Program-made: the position numbers and the translations under genes
Shown: in pieces, positions 21,446 through 33,494 of the stretch
Position numbering within the stretch: position 1 is the stretch's first letter
How the letters are laid out: each line of letters starts with the position of its first letter
From: Scilla litardierei
Taxonomy: Eukaryota; Streptophyta; Magnoliopsida; Asparagales; Asparagaceae
DNA: 64,000 bases
NCBI GenBank assembly: GCA_030789695.1
Contig: CM061140.1
Span: 81,282,422 to 81,346,421, forward strand
Direction of reading: 5' to 3'
Notes under the pieces: model-generated
Seen by the model: the letters and a program-made list of their open reading frames with translations, nothing else
Databases searched by the model: none
What the model was told of the DNA's origin: nothing

Positions 21446-24400
21446 TGTAACGCCCCGTTTCCCAAAAGACATCGGAAGCGAGAACGTTACGCGGTCCGCT
21501 AGAACTGGAGCGGTGAAGCTCGTGTCCAATAAGCGTCTACGATGAAACACAGAGGAGGTCCTTGCATTTTCGTATCAGAACAATCAGAAACATTTCAGAA
21601 AATAGAGCCACAACCAGAGATAATGTTCGTACACGAAATTAAACAAGCCACAGCTGGGCTAAAGTAGCAACAAGAAAATGGAACGTACACGAAAACAACT
21701 ACAACGTCTGAAAAGGAAACTAGAAAAATAGTAAAGTGCGGGGGTCCACTAATCCTCTGCTGGAAGAGGCACTGCGTCAGGTGCGAACTCCTGACTCTCC
21801 AAATCTGGCGTCACGTACGAATCCTCCGGGTATTCAAGCTCAGAATCTGACATACATCCAAAAACATGAATGTATGTCAGCTAGCGGTTTGAAAGAAAGA
21901 GTTAGCATCCCAAGACAAGATATACGACAGATATGAATTTAAGAAGCATTACATATTTCAATGAAGTGACTGCAGTAATTTAACATCGACATATATAGAA
22001 ACGGAAACGAACATCCCTAACATGCAGTTCTAGATAGTTACAAGATTAAAGTAAAGATTTTCTCTGAGTTCAATATCATATCAATTTCATGAGACCAAGT
22101 TATCGTTGCAAGTTTCATGTCAAGAGTACATCTAATCTAGGGTTCTCGCCTTTAGGTCATGATGAGAAGGTCGTTCCTCTCACGGGTGCTTACCGTGATT
22201 GACGCTAACCCACCGCATGCGGGTGGTGCTCTTGAGGAGAGTACCCTTCAGACGCCCAGTGTCCGCTCAACCCTAACCCCACCCAAAAGTTTGCCGGAAC
22301 ACGAGCCGGCCTAGTTGACTCACACGACACCACGAATTCACGATTCCGCCTTCGAGGCGCACGATTTTCACGATGTCCATATTTGTTAGGTATGTCAAGA
22401 CTCTTAGAAAGTTATTGTTAACAATATTTTAACATTATCGTGACAGTTCTACAAGATAGAAGTGGGTTGAACAACTGTTACCGCAGTTTGAATTAATGAC
22501 GAACACGTCCTTTATATTGAACTTGCTACAACAATTATTCTTTTCTCTTATTGTTTAAAATTGGAATATATCGTATGATATACCGTTGGATCACAAATTT
22601 TGTCCTGGTCATTATGGTGTCACTTTCTTACGTCATTTCACGTCAAATTTTTAAGTTATCCAGCAATACATGAAGGCGGTGTAAAAGTGCCGAAACTTCT
22701 AAAAATCATATCAAATCATATACTTGCCTGTTTTTGACGTTCTTGGTGTTGTTGGAAACATCTCGACGAGTACTACGCTACAGAGGAGACGGTTCCCTGG
22801 TTTGACAAAACATGAAATCAGAATAGACGTTTTTCGATCAGGACAGATTTACAAAAATCTCCTACGACATCTAATCACCCTGTTTTATTAAGTTCTCTAC
22901 TTTACGGTGTGGGTTAAGAGTTTTTAGGGGTAGATCTATTGACCTGAAGTGCAGCGAGGGATCAGATGACGACAACGGCAACGGCGACGCGTACGGTTCT
23001 GAAACTTCGATGTCCAAGGTTCGAACTTGTCGCGGTAGCGAGTAAACGATGGACAACGGCTGTCAGCGAGCTCCGGGGGCTGTCGACATCAGATCTGAGG
23101 ATAACTGCGAGGATGAGGGCCGTAACAAGGTTGTTCACGTCCGTGGGGAAGCGGAGAACCCCCGGGCTGCGTTTGCGCGCGTTGAGGAGGAGATCCGGGC
23201 GTTGTTTGTGCTTGGGGCGAGTGCAGCTGGGCACGGGGCTGAGGTGAGGCTGGAAGGCGTCGTGCACATGAAGAGAGGCTTCTGTGCAGTGGTATGGGGC
23301 GTTGCGTGGCCTGATAGCGAGGCTTGGGGAGGCCGCGGACTTGTGTGATGGCGAGGAGGAGTAGAACGCGCGGAGGGGGACTTTGGGTTCGCGAGTGTTG
23401 AGAGGGCGAGGGGGAAAACTGGGTTGCTCCGCCGGTTGCCGTGGGCTTTGGTTGCGAGGAAGAAGAAGGAGGAAGTTGAAGCCGTGGGTTACTGCGGGTT
23501 TGCGTTGGGAAGGAGAAGAGGCCGTGGGTGTCTCTAGGCGAGGGGAGATGATGGAGGGGGCGCCGGTGTCGTTGGACGATGGCGAAGGCCGCACGAGGGA
23601 GGAGGGTTGCTGTGCGCGAGGAGAAGACAAGAGGAGGCCGCGGGTTGCACGATGCACGCGAGTATGCTGCTGTGCGAGACTTGTTGCATGGAGAAAAATA
23701 GAGGATAGGGGGGCAGCTGAGAATTGTAGGGGAGATAAAAACTTAGGGTTTTGTTTATATAAAGAAGGAGTAGGTGGGGGCTGATGTGTCCTAGGGTTAA
23801 AAATTGTAAAGGACAGTAGGGGTTTTAATATAGGTTGTTGTGTGTGGGGTTTGTATGAGGAGAGCAGCACATGAAGGGTTTTGAAATGGCAACAAGTACC
23901 AGGGTCGAGCTTCCCTATAATATTAGCTAGGTGTGAGGTTATAGAAAGAACAACAAGTGAAGGGTTGGGACCTATGTTAGTTTAGTTTAGGGTCTTATGT
24001 TATCTCTTTTTTTAAGCCTCTCACTCACTCTTGTTGTGTGCATGAGAACAAGGTGGGTGCGGCTAAAGGGTTCCAAAATTGCTAGGGTTTAATAGGAAGT
24101 AATTTGAAAAGTTAATATGATTAAATAGAATTTAATAGGTGTAATCAAGAGAAATAATGGCCACTTAATTAGGTTAAATGGGTTTTATTAGGAAGGTCTC
24201 CATTTGACTTTTAAAACATTTGAAATTCAAATTTTGAAATTGAAAGTTTAAATTAATATATTAAGAGATACAAAAATATATATATATAATAATAATCAAA
24301 GATTTAACTAAGTATTTTAAAATATGATAAAAATAATTATTATGAAAAAAATATTTAAAGTTGGAGTGAGTACGGGGACAGAATACGCCAAGCTACGAAT

Positions 24401-24463
24401 ACGGGGAAAAATAATACACTCGATAAATATAGATAATAGTAGCGGTGAAAATCGGTCGTTACA
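21446..24463 (-). repeat. Ch-1 left LTR (3' LTR)
   Basis: 3018 bp, TGTAACGCCCC at the left and GGTCGTTACA at the right. The minus-strand TATA box TTTATATAAA at 23754-23763 is followed in transcript direction by a GC-rich stretch (22960-23700) with long open frames of Pro/Ser/Arg-rich composition on both strands. These frames are imperfectly kept in the other LTR and are probably compositional. Many scattered substitutions separate the two LTRs, so Ch-1 is clearly older than Sir-3. Confidence 0.88.
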
Positions 24464-24477
24464 TCCTACCCATCTTA
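24464..24477 (-). promoter_or_regulatory. Ch-1 polypurine tract
   Basis: On the minus strand the bases before the LTR read TAAGATGGGTAGGA, a purine-rich run directly next to TGTAACG. This supports the minus orientation of Ch-1. Confidence 0.6.
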
Positions 24478-27443
24478 AAAACGATTCTGTTCGGCTACGG
24501 TATCGGAAACATAAGGGTAACACTCGCATCTCTTCTTCTAACGCATACACCATAAACAATCATCGTGCCATATCCAAAAGGTATTTCTAATACTAATATC
24601 CATACCAATAGTATTACTACTGAGAATACCAATCAACGTCCATGCCAATAGTAGTAACTATACACATACACACATTACTAATTACATATTAAAATAACAT
24701 GTTTAATATAGTATCACCCTACATTTATAATCCAGCCAATATTATACTCGGGTGAACAGCAACACTATACTACACCACATCAAATTTACTAGTTGTAAGT
24801 GTGCCATCACCCTGCACAATCACAATATTACCCATACACAAAGTAATGCCATACATCTTATACGCTCACAATATATACTGATATAGTACCACATGTCACA
24901 TAAACATACCACTAATAAAAATACAATCATTCTTAGTCAATTAACACTTCAATCGTACAATCACTTTTACGTACCGCATAATACCATATACACATTATAA
25001 TACATATCACTACACGTATATACAATGTAATACCTTACGCCAAACACAGATTTATATACGCCTTACTCATAGTACTAGGGTCATCATAATCTACCCACCT
25101 TAAGATCAAGTCCATCCTCAGACTTCCTTAAATAGGCCGACATAGGGGTGAGCGGACTTAGACGATAAGGTCATTCTATCCCAGTCATACATACATTATA
25201 ATGAAACCATATATTTCCATATTCTTATACTTACTTATATATCATACACTTTCAAATACTTACACACACGTATATTTTACATACATATACATACATATAC
25301 TACTACACGCATATCTCGTATCTATATAGGACAGGTATATACACACTGGTATACACAACCATGGTAGTTTACATAGGGCTAGTATAACATTACATACATT
25401 CATATATGTAGTCACAAACTTACGACTATAAATACTTCCTGCTATACACATGCTCACACATCATCCCTTAGGGGTAATATCATAAACCTACTACACATAA
25501 AATACACTTATTCATACAATATATACATACATATACCTAATACTAACCATATACATATATACACACGAGCACACGCTAGACATACTAACATATAGATCAC
25601 ATAACAAATTTGCACACATAACTATATGTACACCCATTATCATTACATCTAACATGCACATCACTGTACTAGTATATAATTACATCCAATAACAGGTACG
25701 ACTAAGGTACATATACTCCTAGTAACTACCCAATATTAAATCTAGTACGGACAGATATTCCTATAGTGATATAGCTAATCACTCGCCTAAGTATAAATGT
25801 AACACTTACTACTCTACACTCGACTATATACATATATATCACAATTTACCGTACATACATGCACATACGACACAGTAGATAATCACACTATACTAATATA
25901 CTCAGGGTAAGCACACTCATACATGGGTGGTATATAGAGATTCGCATACGCGGGTCCACACTTACTATCTATATACATGCACCACAACACCACAATCAAG
26001 CTAATGGTCCCACTATACTTAAACTAAAGCTGACATAAGCAAAGATAAGCACTAATGTGATAACTAAGTAATATGGTAGGATTCAGAGTCGAATGAGACA
26101 ACGAGTTAATGTTGTGATGGACGGTTCCGAAGGTGGTATGGATAAGAGGTCAGTTGGTTGGGTGAGATAAAATATTTGAACAAAAGTAAGAATATTAAGA
26201 TATGTGTAAAAATAACAATATCATCATAACTTACGAAAAATAGCGAGCGTACGGTAGGAGTTAAAACGTAAAATGTGATCAGTCAAATAATAGGTGAAGA
26301 GTAATATGGTCATAGTGTCGTAGTGCTTGCTTTGTGAATAGTTTTGTAAAAAGATATTTTTTCTTTTAATGAAAAATGTGAAGACAATGATTATAAAATT
26401 GGCACACAAGATTTTGAAGTTCAATTTAACTTAGTAAAGTATTTTAAAAGTATGCATGAATGACTGTTTTGAATATGTTAGTAAGAAGAGGAGATGATAT
26501 TTTGAACTAGCGAAATAGAAATAAAGTTTTTAAAAGTTCCTTACATGAGGACAATAGAGTAGCTATGCAAGATTATGTGAAATAGAAGTGCGGAAAATGT
26601 AAGTTAGAAAATCGCTATAAGATAGTAACGAAGAATCGCGTCAGAAGAGTTTCATAATCACGGTTGGGTTTAAGTCGACTGAAATGTAGAAAATCTAAGT
26701 AAAAGTTTTCGAAAGGATTTTAAACTTTAAAAAAATATCGAAAACACTTTTTAGAAGGTCTCGGATCTGCAAGATGACGGACCTGAAGAGTTTATGTGAA
26801 TCGAAGACAAGGAATAGCTTTGACAATTGAAACGTAAGGACGACTAAGATGTAACTCAGTAAATACCCTACGATGTCCTTCTACGATCATTAATGAGGAA
26901 GTGCAATGATTAGGAAGTAGTAAAAATCAGGAGAAAAGTAATCATTGGGTCGACTAAGGTTTAGCACTAGGGTTCATCAACGTACTAGGCTGCGATAGGA
27001 AAAGCCGAGGTAAGGGTTCGTTGAGGATCGAGATCGAGATCTTATCTATAGATCTGGAATATCCAACGCTTCGAAGTCTACTCATTGCAGGCGTCTCAGG
27101 TTCGACTTGCACGGCGACGATCGCTACGCTCGGTTGGGCCCTAGATTTCGACAAATCTAAGCGAACGACTAACGAAGTCAAAGGTCTAATAAGGTCAGAG
27201 TTGGATGATCAATCGCTAAGGTGACTCCCAAGATGATAATTCTAAGTCATGGCAAGGGTGTCTAACTAATGAGCACGAGTGTCTAACTAACTCTTTCGAT
27301 TATCCTGGTATTGGTTTTTCCTATCGTGCCAAGACGAGTAATTTTGCGTACGAACTAATTCTGGATGTTTTGGCTAATGAAAATTGTTCTCATCGTTCTG
27401 AATTTTCGTAGTTGCAGGACCTGCATGGGCCGCCATTAAAACC
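24478..27443. other. Ch-1 internal region without coding
   Basis: No open frame with a retroelement domain on either strand. From about 24600 to 26050 the plus strand is very poor in G and rich in A, T and C, with many tacatac and cacatac runs. From about 26060 to 27400 it becomes G- and A-rich. This switch in strand composition is sharp. Confidence 0.75.
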
Positions 27444-30259
27444 GGTAACGCCCCGCTTCCCAAAAGACACCGGAAGCGAGAACGTTACACGGTCCGCTTG
27501 AACTGGAGCGGTGAAGCTCGAGTCCAATAAGCGTCTGTGATGAAAACACAGAGGAGGTCCTTGCATTTGCATATCAAAAAAATCAGAAACATTTCAGAAA
27601 ATAGAGCCACAACCAGAGATAATGTTCGTACACGAAATTAAACAAGCCACAGCTGGGCTAAAGTAGCAACAAGAAAATGGAACGTACACAAAAACAACTA
27701 CAACGTCTGAAAAGGAAACTAGGAAAACAGTAAAGTGCGGGGGTCCACTAATCCTCTGCTGGAAGAGGCACATCGTCAGGTGTGAACTCCTGACTCTCCA
27801 AATCTGGCGTCACGTACGAATCCTCCGGGTATTTAAGCTCAGAATCTGACATACATCCAAAAACATGAATGTATATCAGCTAGGGGTCTGCAAGAAAGAG
27901 TTAGCATCCCAAGACAAGATATACCACAGATATGAAATTAAGAAGCATTACATATTTCAATGAAGTGACTGCATCAATTTAACATCGACATATATATAGA
28001 AACGGAAACGAACATCCCTAACATGCAGTTCTAGATAGTTACAAGATTAAAGTAAAGATTTTCTCTGAGTTCAATAGTATATCAATTTCATGAGACCAAG
28101 TTATCGTTGCAAGTTTCATGTCAAGAGTACATCTAATCTAGGGTTCTCGCCTTTAGGTCGTGATGAGAAGGTCGTTCCTCTCAAGGGGGCTTACCGTGAT
28201 TGACGCTAACCCACCGCGTGCGGGTGGTGCTCTTGAGGAGAGTACCCTTAATACGCCCAGTGGCCGCTCAACCCTAACCCCACACAAAAGTTTGCCGGAA
28301 CACGAGCCGGCCTAGTCAACTCACACGACACCACGAATTCACGATTCCGCCTTCGAGGCGCACGATTTTCACGATGTCCACATTTGTTAGGTATGTCAAG
28401 ACTCTCAGAAAGTTATTGTTAACAATATTTTAACATTATCGTGATAGTTCTACAAGACAGAAGTGGGTTGAACAACTTTTACCGCAGTTTGAATTAATGA
28501 CGATCACGTCCTTTATATTGAACTTGCTACAGAAATTATTCTTTTCTCTTATTGTTTAAAATTGGAATATATCGTATGATATACCGTTGGATCACAAATT
28601 TCGTCCTGGTCATTATGGTGTCACTTTCTTACGTCATTTCACGTCAAATTTTTAAGTTATCCAGCAATACATGAAGGCGGCGTAAAAGTGCCGAAACTTC
28701 TAAAAATCATATCAAATCATATACTTGCTTGTTTTTAACGTTCTTGGTGTCGTTGGAAACGTATCGACGAGTACTACGCTACGGAGGAGACGGTTTGCTG
28801 GTTTGACAAAACATGAAATTAGAATAGACGTTTTTCGATCAGGACAGATTTACAACAATCTCCTAAGACATCTAATCACCCGATTTTATTAAGTTCTCAT
28901 GTGGGTTAAGAGTTTTTAGGGGTAGATCTATTGAACTGAAGTGCAGCAAGGGATCAGATGACGACTACGGAAACGGCGACGTGTACGGTTCTGAATTTTC
29001 GACGTCCAAGGTTCGAACTTGTCGCGGCAGCAAGTAAACGACAGACAACGGCTGTCAGCAAGCTCCGGGGGCTGTCGACGTCAGATCTGAGGATAACTGC
29101 GAGGATGAGGGCCGCAACAAGGTTGTTCGCGTGCGTGGGGAAGCGGAGAACCCCCGGGCTGCGTTTGCGCGCATTGAGGAGGAGATCCAGGCGTTGTTTG
29201 TGCTTGGGGTGAGTGCAGCTGGGCACGGGGCTGAGGTCAGGCTGGAAGGCGTCGTGCACGTGAAGAGAGGCTCCTGTGTAGTGGTATGGGGCGTTGCGCG
29301 GCCTGATAGCGAGGCTTGGGGAGGCCGCGGACTTGTGTGATGGCGAGGAGGAGTAGAACGCACGGAGGGGGACTTTGGGTTCGTGAGGGTTGCGAGGGTG
29401 AGGGGGAAAACTGGGTTGTTCCGCCGGTTGCCGTGGGCTGTGGTTGCGAGGAAGAAGAAGGAGGAAGTTGAAGCCGTGGGTTTCTGCGGGTTTGCGTGGG
29501 GAAGGAGAAAAGGCCATGGCTATCTCTAGGCGAGGGGAGAGGATGGAGGGGGCGCCGAGGTCGTTGGACGATGGCGAAAGCCGCGCGAGGGAGGAGGGTT
29601 GCTGTGCGTGAGGAGAAGACAAGAGGAGGCCACGGGTTGCACGATGCACGCGAGTATGCTGCTGTGCGAGACTTGTTGCGTGGAGAAAAATAGAGGATAG
29701 GGGGCGGCTGAGAATTGTAGGGGAGATAAAAACTTAGGGTTTTGTTTATATAAAGAAGGAGTAGGTGGGGGCTGATGTGTCCTAGGGTTAAAAATTGCAA
29801 AGGACAGTAGGGTTTTTAATATAGGTTGTTGTGTGTGGGGTTTGTATGAGGAGAGCAGCACGTGAAGGGTTTTGAAATGGCAACAAGTACCAGGGTCGAG
29901 CTTCCCTATAATATTAGCTAGGTGTGAGGTTATAGAAAGAACAGCAAGTGAAGGGTTGGGACCTATGTTAGTTTAGTTTAGGGTCTTATGTTATCTCTTT
30001 TTTTAGCCTCTCACTCACTCTTGTTGTGTGCGTGAGAACAAGGTGGGTGCGGCTAAAGGGTTCCAAAATTGCTAGGGTTTAATAGGAAGTAATTTGAAAA
30101 GTTAATATGATTAAATAGAATTTAATAGGTGTAATCAAGAGAAATAATGTCCACTTAATTAGGTTAAATGGGTTTTATTAGGAATGTCTCCATTTGACTT
30201 TTAAAACATTTGAAATTCAAATTTTGAAATTGAAATTTTAAATTAATATAGTAAGAGAT

Positions 30260-30290
<31 letters not shown>

Positions 30291-30459
30291 ATCAAAGATT
30301 TAACTAAGTAGTTTAAAATATGATAAAAATAATTATTATGAAAAAAATATTTAAAGTTGGAGTGAGTACGGGGACAGAATACGCCAAGCTTCGAATACGG
30401 GGAAAAATAATACACTAGATAAATACAGATAATAGTAGCGGTGAAAATCGGTCGTTACA
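27444..30459 (-). repeat. Ch-1 right LTR (5' LTR)
   Basis: 3016 bp, collinear with 21446-24463. The first base pair is mutated (GG instead of TG). The minus-strand TATA box is at 29745-29754. It carries a (TA)n tract of about 30 bp at 30262-30290 that is much shorter in the other LTR. Confidence 0.88.
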
Positions 30460-30464
30460 CTTTT

Positions 30465-33400
30465 CATGCCTTCCTTCAATATGTGTTGTGCCGTGATTGT
30501 TTATTTTGTGCACATATGCATATTGAACAAGGAATCTTTCTAGCACACACTATTGTATTAGATGTGTGTATTCATAATGATGTTGCTTGACTAAATCATA
30601 TGCATATGAATTATTAGTATAGGTGTATCTAATTTCTAATGGTTGAGAATTGTTAATTCCTTATATGTATGATTTTCGTGATTATAATAACTCCTATTAA
30701 TGCATGTCATGTATTTCTATTGATGCGTGTTATTTACAATTGGTAATTGATTGGTTATTGGACTACTTGATTTTGTTCATTAACCTATTGGATCCAAAAA
30801 GTTTTTGGATACCACCAATTGTTGAATTGTCAGATTATTGTGCAAGATGCCTACTCTACACACTCCTTGGTTTACAAATGATGGATCAATTCAAAGGAAA
30901 GGATGGTGCATTGGAGATGCGCACATATAGGGAGAGCTAAATGGTTGTAAGTATGTGTTTTGTACAATTGGTATTTGAATATATTAGTTTTGAATACCGT
31001 GTTTACAATTGGTATTTTAATATATTCGATTTTTGTAATATTGCTTACTTCTTCATTAGCTCATTCTTGTCACACCCTCATGAAGATTGTTTGTTTATGT
31101 GACTACCTTGTTCATGTATGTCATATATGTCTTATTACGACTCATGTACCATGGTAGCTATAACATTCATATAATGAATTGGTTAGTTGCTTATTGATGT
31201 TCATATCTTTTTCATGCCATGAATAAGATTAATGATTTAGGATCTTTATGCATATTTGTTCATTGTATCACCACACATCTCATACTTTTCTTATAGTTTG
31301 TATGATTATCTTTATGAGATGTATTGATATGATTTGAGGTAATCAATGTATGTTACTTGTCATTTTAATTACTTCATGACTCATGTTTAGCTGTAATTTT
31401 ATTCAAGAGATCTTTCATGTCTATAGCTAAATCTTTCATGTATGATATTTTCACAAGTGACATAACATTCATTCATATTAGTTAATGATCTTTAAGCTAT
31501 ATTTCTCACTATGTCATCTCTCATCTGATGCTCATATTTTATGCTATTTTTATGAGATGTTAGAGATAACTTGTGATATACATGATCATATAAGCTTTGT
31601 ATTGTGTTTGATGATATGTATATTCTGTCATAGATATTCTTCCATGAATATATCTTGATGCACTATGACTACTTTGATGTTACCTCCGATTATATTTTGC
31701 TCACTAGAGTCTTTTTATTCTATTCGCACAATTGGTATGCATGCTTGCGATGTTCATGATAAATTTATTCGTTTATGTCCTACCTTGTGACTTTGAACGT
31801 AGACTATCTTCATGCCTTTGCTCAAAAGATGTTTTGTCACATTATGCCTCATGTTGAATCCTTTGTGATAATTGAGCTAGGATGAGATCATGTCTCTATT
31901 TGTTCACTTGGTTTCCTTCTCAAGTGATATCATGATCTTGACATTATTTGCCTGCTTTGCATACTGTGTTAGACTACAATTGGTATCATCTTTACAATTG
32001 GTAGACTATTTATATTGGATATCATCTTTACATGCTCTTGCTTGATGCTAGTTTTGAGCTTGTGATATAGTGCTTATCTTCCTTATGCTCATGGCATTCC
32101 ATGCTTATCATTGACTCATTATGTGAGTATCTATTCTGGAATGCATGCTAGTACTATGGTTCTTTTGAACATTGCTTCAATTAGTTTTCTAGGGTGCTAG
32201 AATTGTGTATGCCATACGTTTTATGATGTTTCTATCTCGTTTTGGCATAACACTTTTGAATGATATAGATATTTGTGTATGCCCACATCGCACACTTCAC
32301 TTAGATTTGGTATGCTTACTTTTGGAGATGCTTTATGGAGTTTTGCTGGAGATACTTTTTGAGATGACTTGGTATGTCTAGTATTGGTATCTCATGCCAT
32401 TATACTTAATTTGTGTTATTATGTCATAACATAACTTTGTACACATGGTTAAGAATTTTCCATAGTCATGTTTGTTTACTTCGTCGCTCGACGATTATAT
32501 TGATTAAATAGATTTGTTTGTATGAAAACATAGAATTGTTTTCCATGCACTAAATTAGCTAAAAATATTGATCTATGTCATTGTGATGATTTTGATTCCA
32601 CCATTATGTATTTAATCATGTTCATGTCATATGTCATGCCCTTGCTCAAGGACAGTCTATCACATTATGCTTAATGTTATAAATTTTGTGATAATTAAGT
32701 TTGTTTGTGTACTTGACACTATTTGATCACTTGTTTTTCTTTCATAAGTGATGTCATGATTTTTGCATTGTTATCCGTATTCTTTATAATATTTATAGCT
32801 AGTAGCTACTGTTAATTATGCTATGATGCTTTTCTTACACTGCTCACACTACTCTTTACAATTAGTATCTACTGTAATCTTTTATCACATATGCTTATTG
32901 CTTATCTTTTTGTGATAATTGAGGGTGGTTAAGTTGTTGTTGGATATTTTGCTCTTGCAATTGATATCTTTATTTTGATATCTTGTTTTAAATTGGTAGC
33001 TTATCTAGTTTACATTAGATATACCTTTTTGTTTTCCACTCTATTTTTGCTTTTGTTGTTTCTATACCCCCATGTCTTTTTGATAATGCCAAAGGGGGAG
33101 AGAAATAAACAAAGGATGTGCTTATTAAATGTTGAGTGTTAAACAATAACTTGAATCATATAGACTTTATGTATGATCGTTCATGTATATGATTCAGGGG
33201 GAGCATAGGTGATTACCTTGGTTTATTTTGATTACATTATATATATATTAGTAATCATGCTCATGTTTATGATGTGTATCACCTATATGATTTGTATTGT
33301 GTGCGCATATTATTTCTGGTCATTCATGCGATAAATACACAACCTCATGTGATACACACACTATTAACTGCTGAATGATGCTATTGCTTATTGATATTAA

Positions 33401-33480
33401 CTTGATTGGCATCATTGCAGGGGGGTAAGTATATTTAATGCCCAATTATTTATTTTGTTTATATTTGGTTTGTCATCATC
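30465..33480 (+). other. Sir-2 3' non-coding region with hairpins and multiple purine tracts
   Basis: About 3 kb, AT-rich, no gene. A second copy of the ATCCAAAAA/TTTTTGGAT hairpin is at 30792-30810. Two further hairpins lie at 32481-32494 (TCGTCG, loop CT, CGACGA) and 32524-32543 (GAAAACA, loop TAGAAT, TGTTTTC), both shared with Sir-3. Purine tracts occur near 33088-33103, 33196-33203 and 33420. Multiple polypurine tracts before the 3' LTR are a reported Sirevirus hallmark. Confidence 0.75.
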
Positions 33481-33494
33481 AAAAAGGGGGAGAA
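33481..33494 (+). promoter_or_regulatory. Sir-2 polypurine tract
   Basis: AAAAAGGGGGAGAA directly before the 3' LTR TGTTGAG, identical to the tract of Sir-3. Confidence 0.9.

Larger units (their letters stand above)
21446..30459 (-). mobile_element. Ch-1: coding-free Ty3/gypsy derivative with 3-kb LTRs (LARD-like)
   Basis: Two LTRs of 3.0 kb (21446-24463 and 27444-30459) bracket 2980 bp without coding. A perfect 5-bp duplication ctttt lies at 21441-21445 and 30460-30464. The minus orientation is chosen for two reasons. The minus strand of the LTR begins TGTAACGACCG and is preceded by a TAAGATGGGTAGGA purine run, the wording found before the 3' LTR of plant Tekay/Del chromoviruses. The TATA box also lies on the minus strand. 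No clear primer site was found at 27443. Large LTRs with a non-coding interior define LARD-type non-autonomous elements. The lineage assignment is tentative. Confidence 0.8.

Noticed and set aside
22962..23870. 302-codon minus-strand Pro/Ser-rich frame, with counterpart at 28954-29861
   Set aside because: Located in the Ch-1 LTR downstream of its TATA box, in GC-rich sequence open on both strands. The second copy is broken into several frames, so coding is not supported.
27021..27224. Small frames at 26954-27224 in Ch-1
   Set aside because: Open on both strands over the same short GC-richer stretch, with no retroelement motif.
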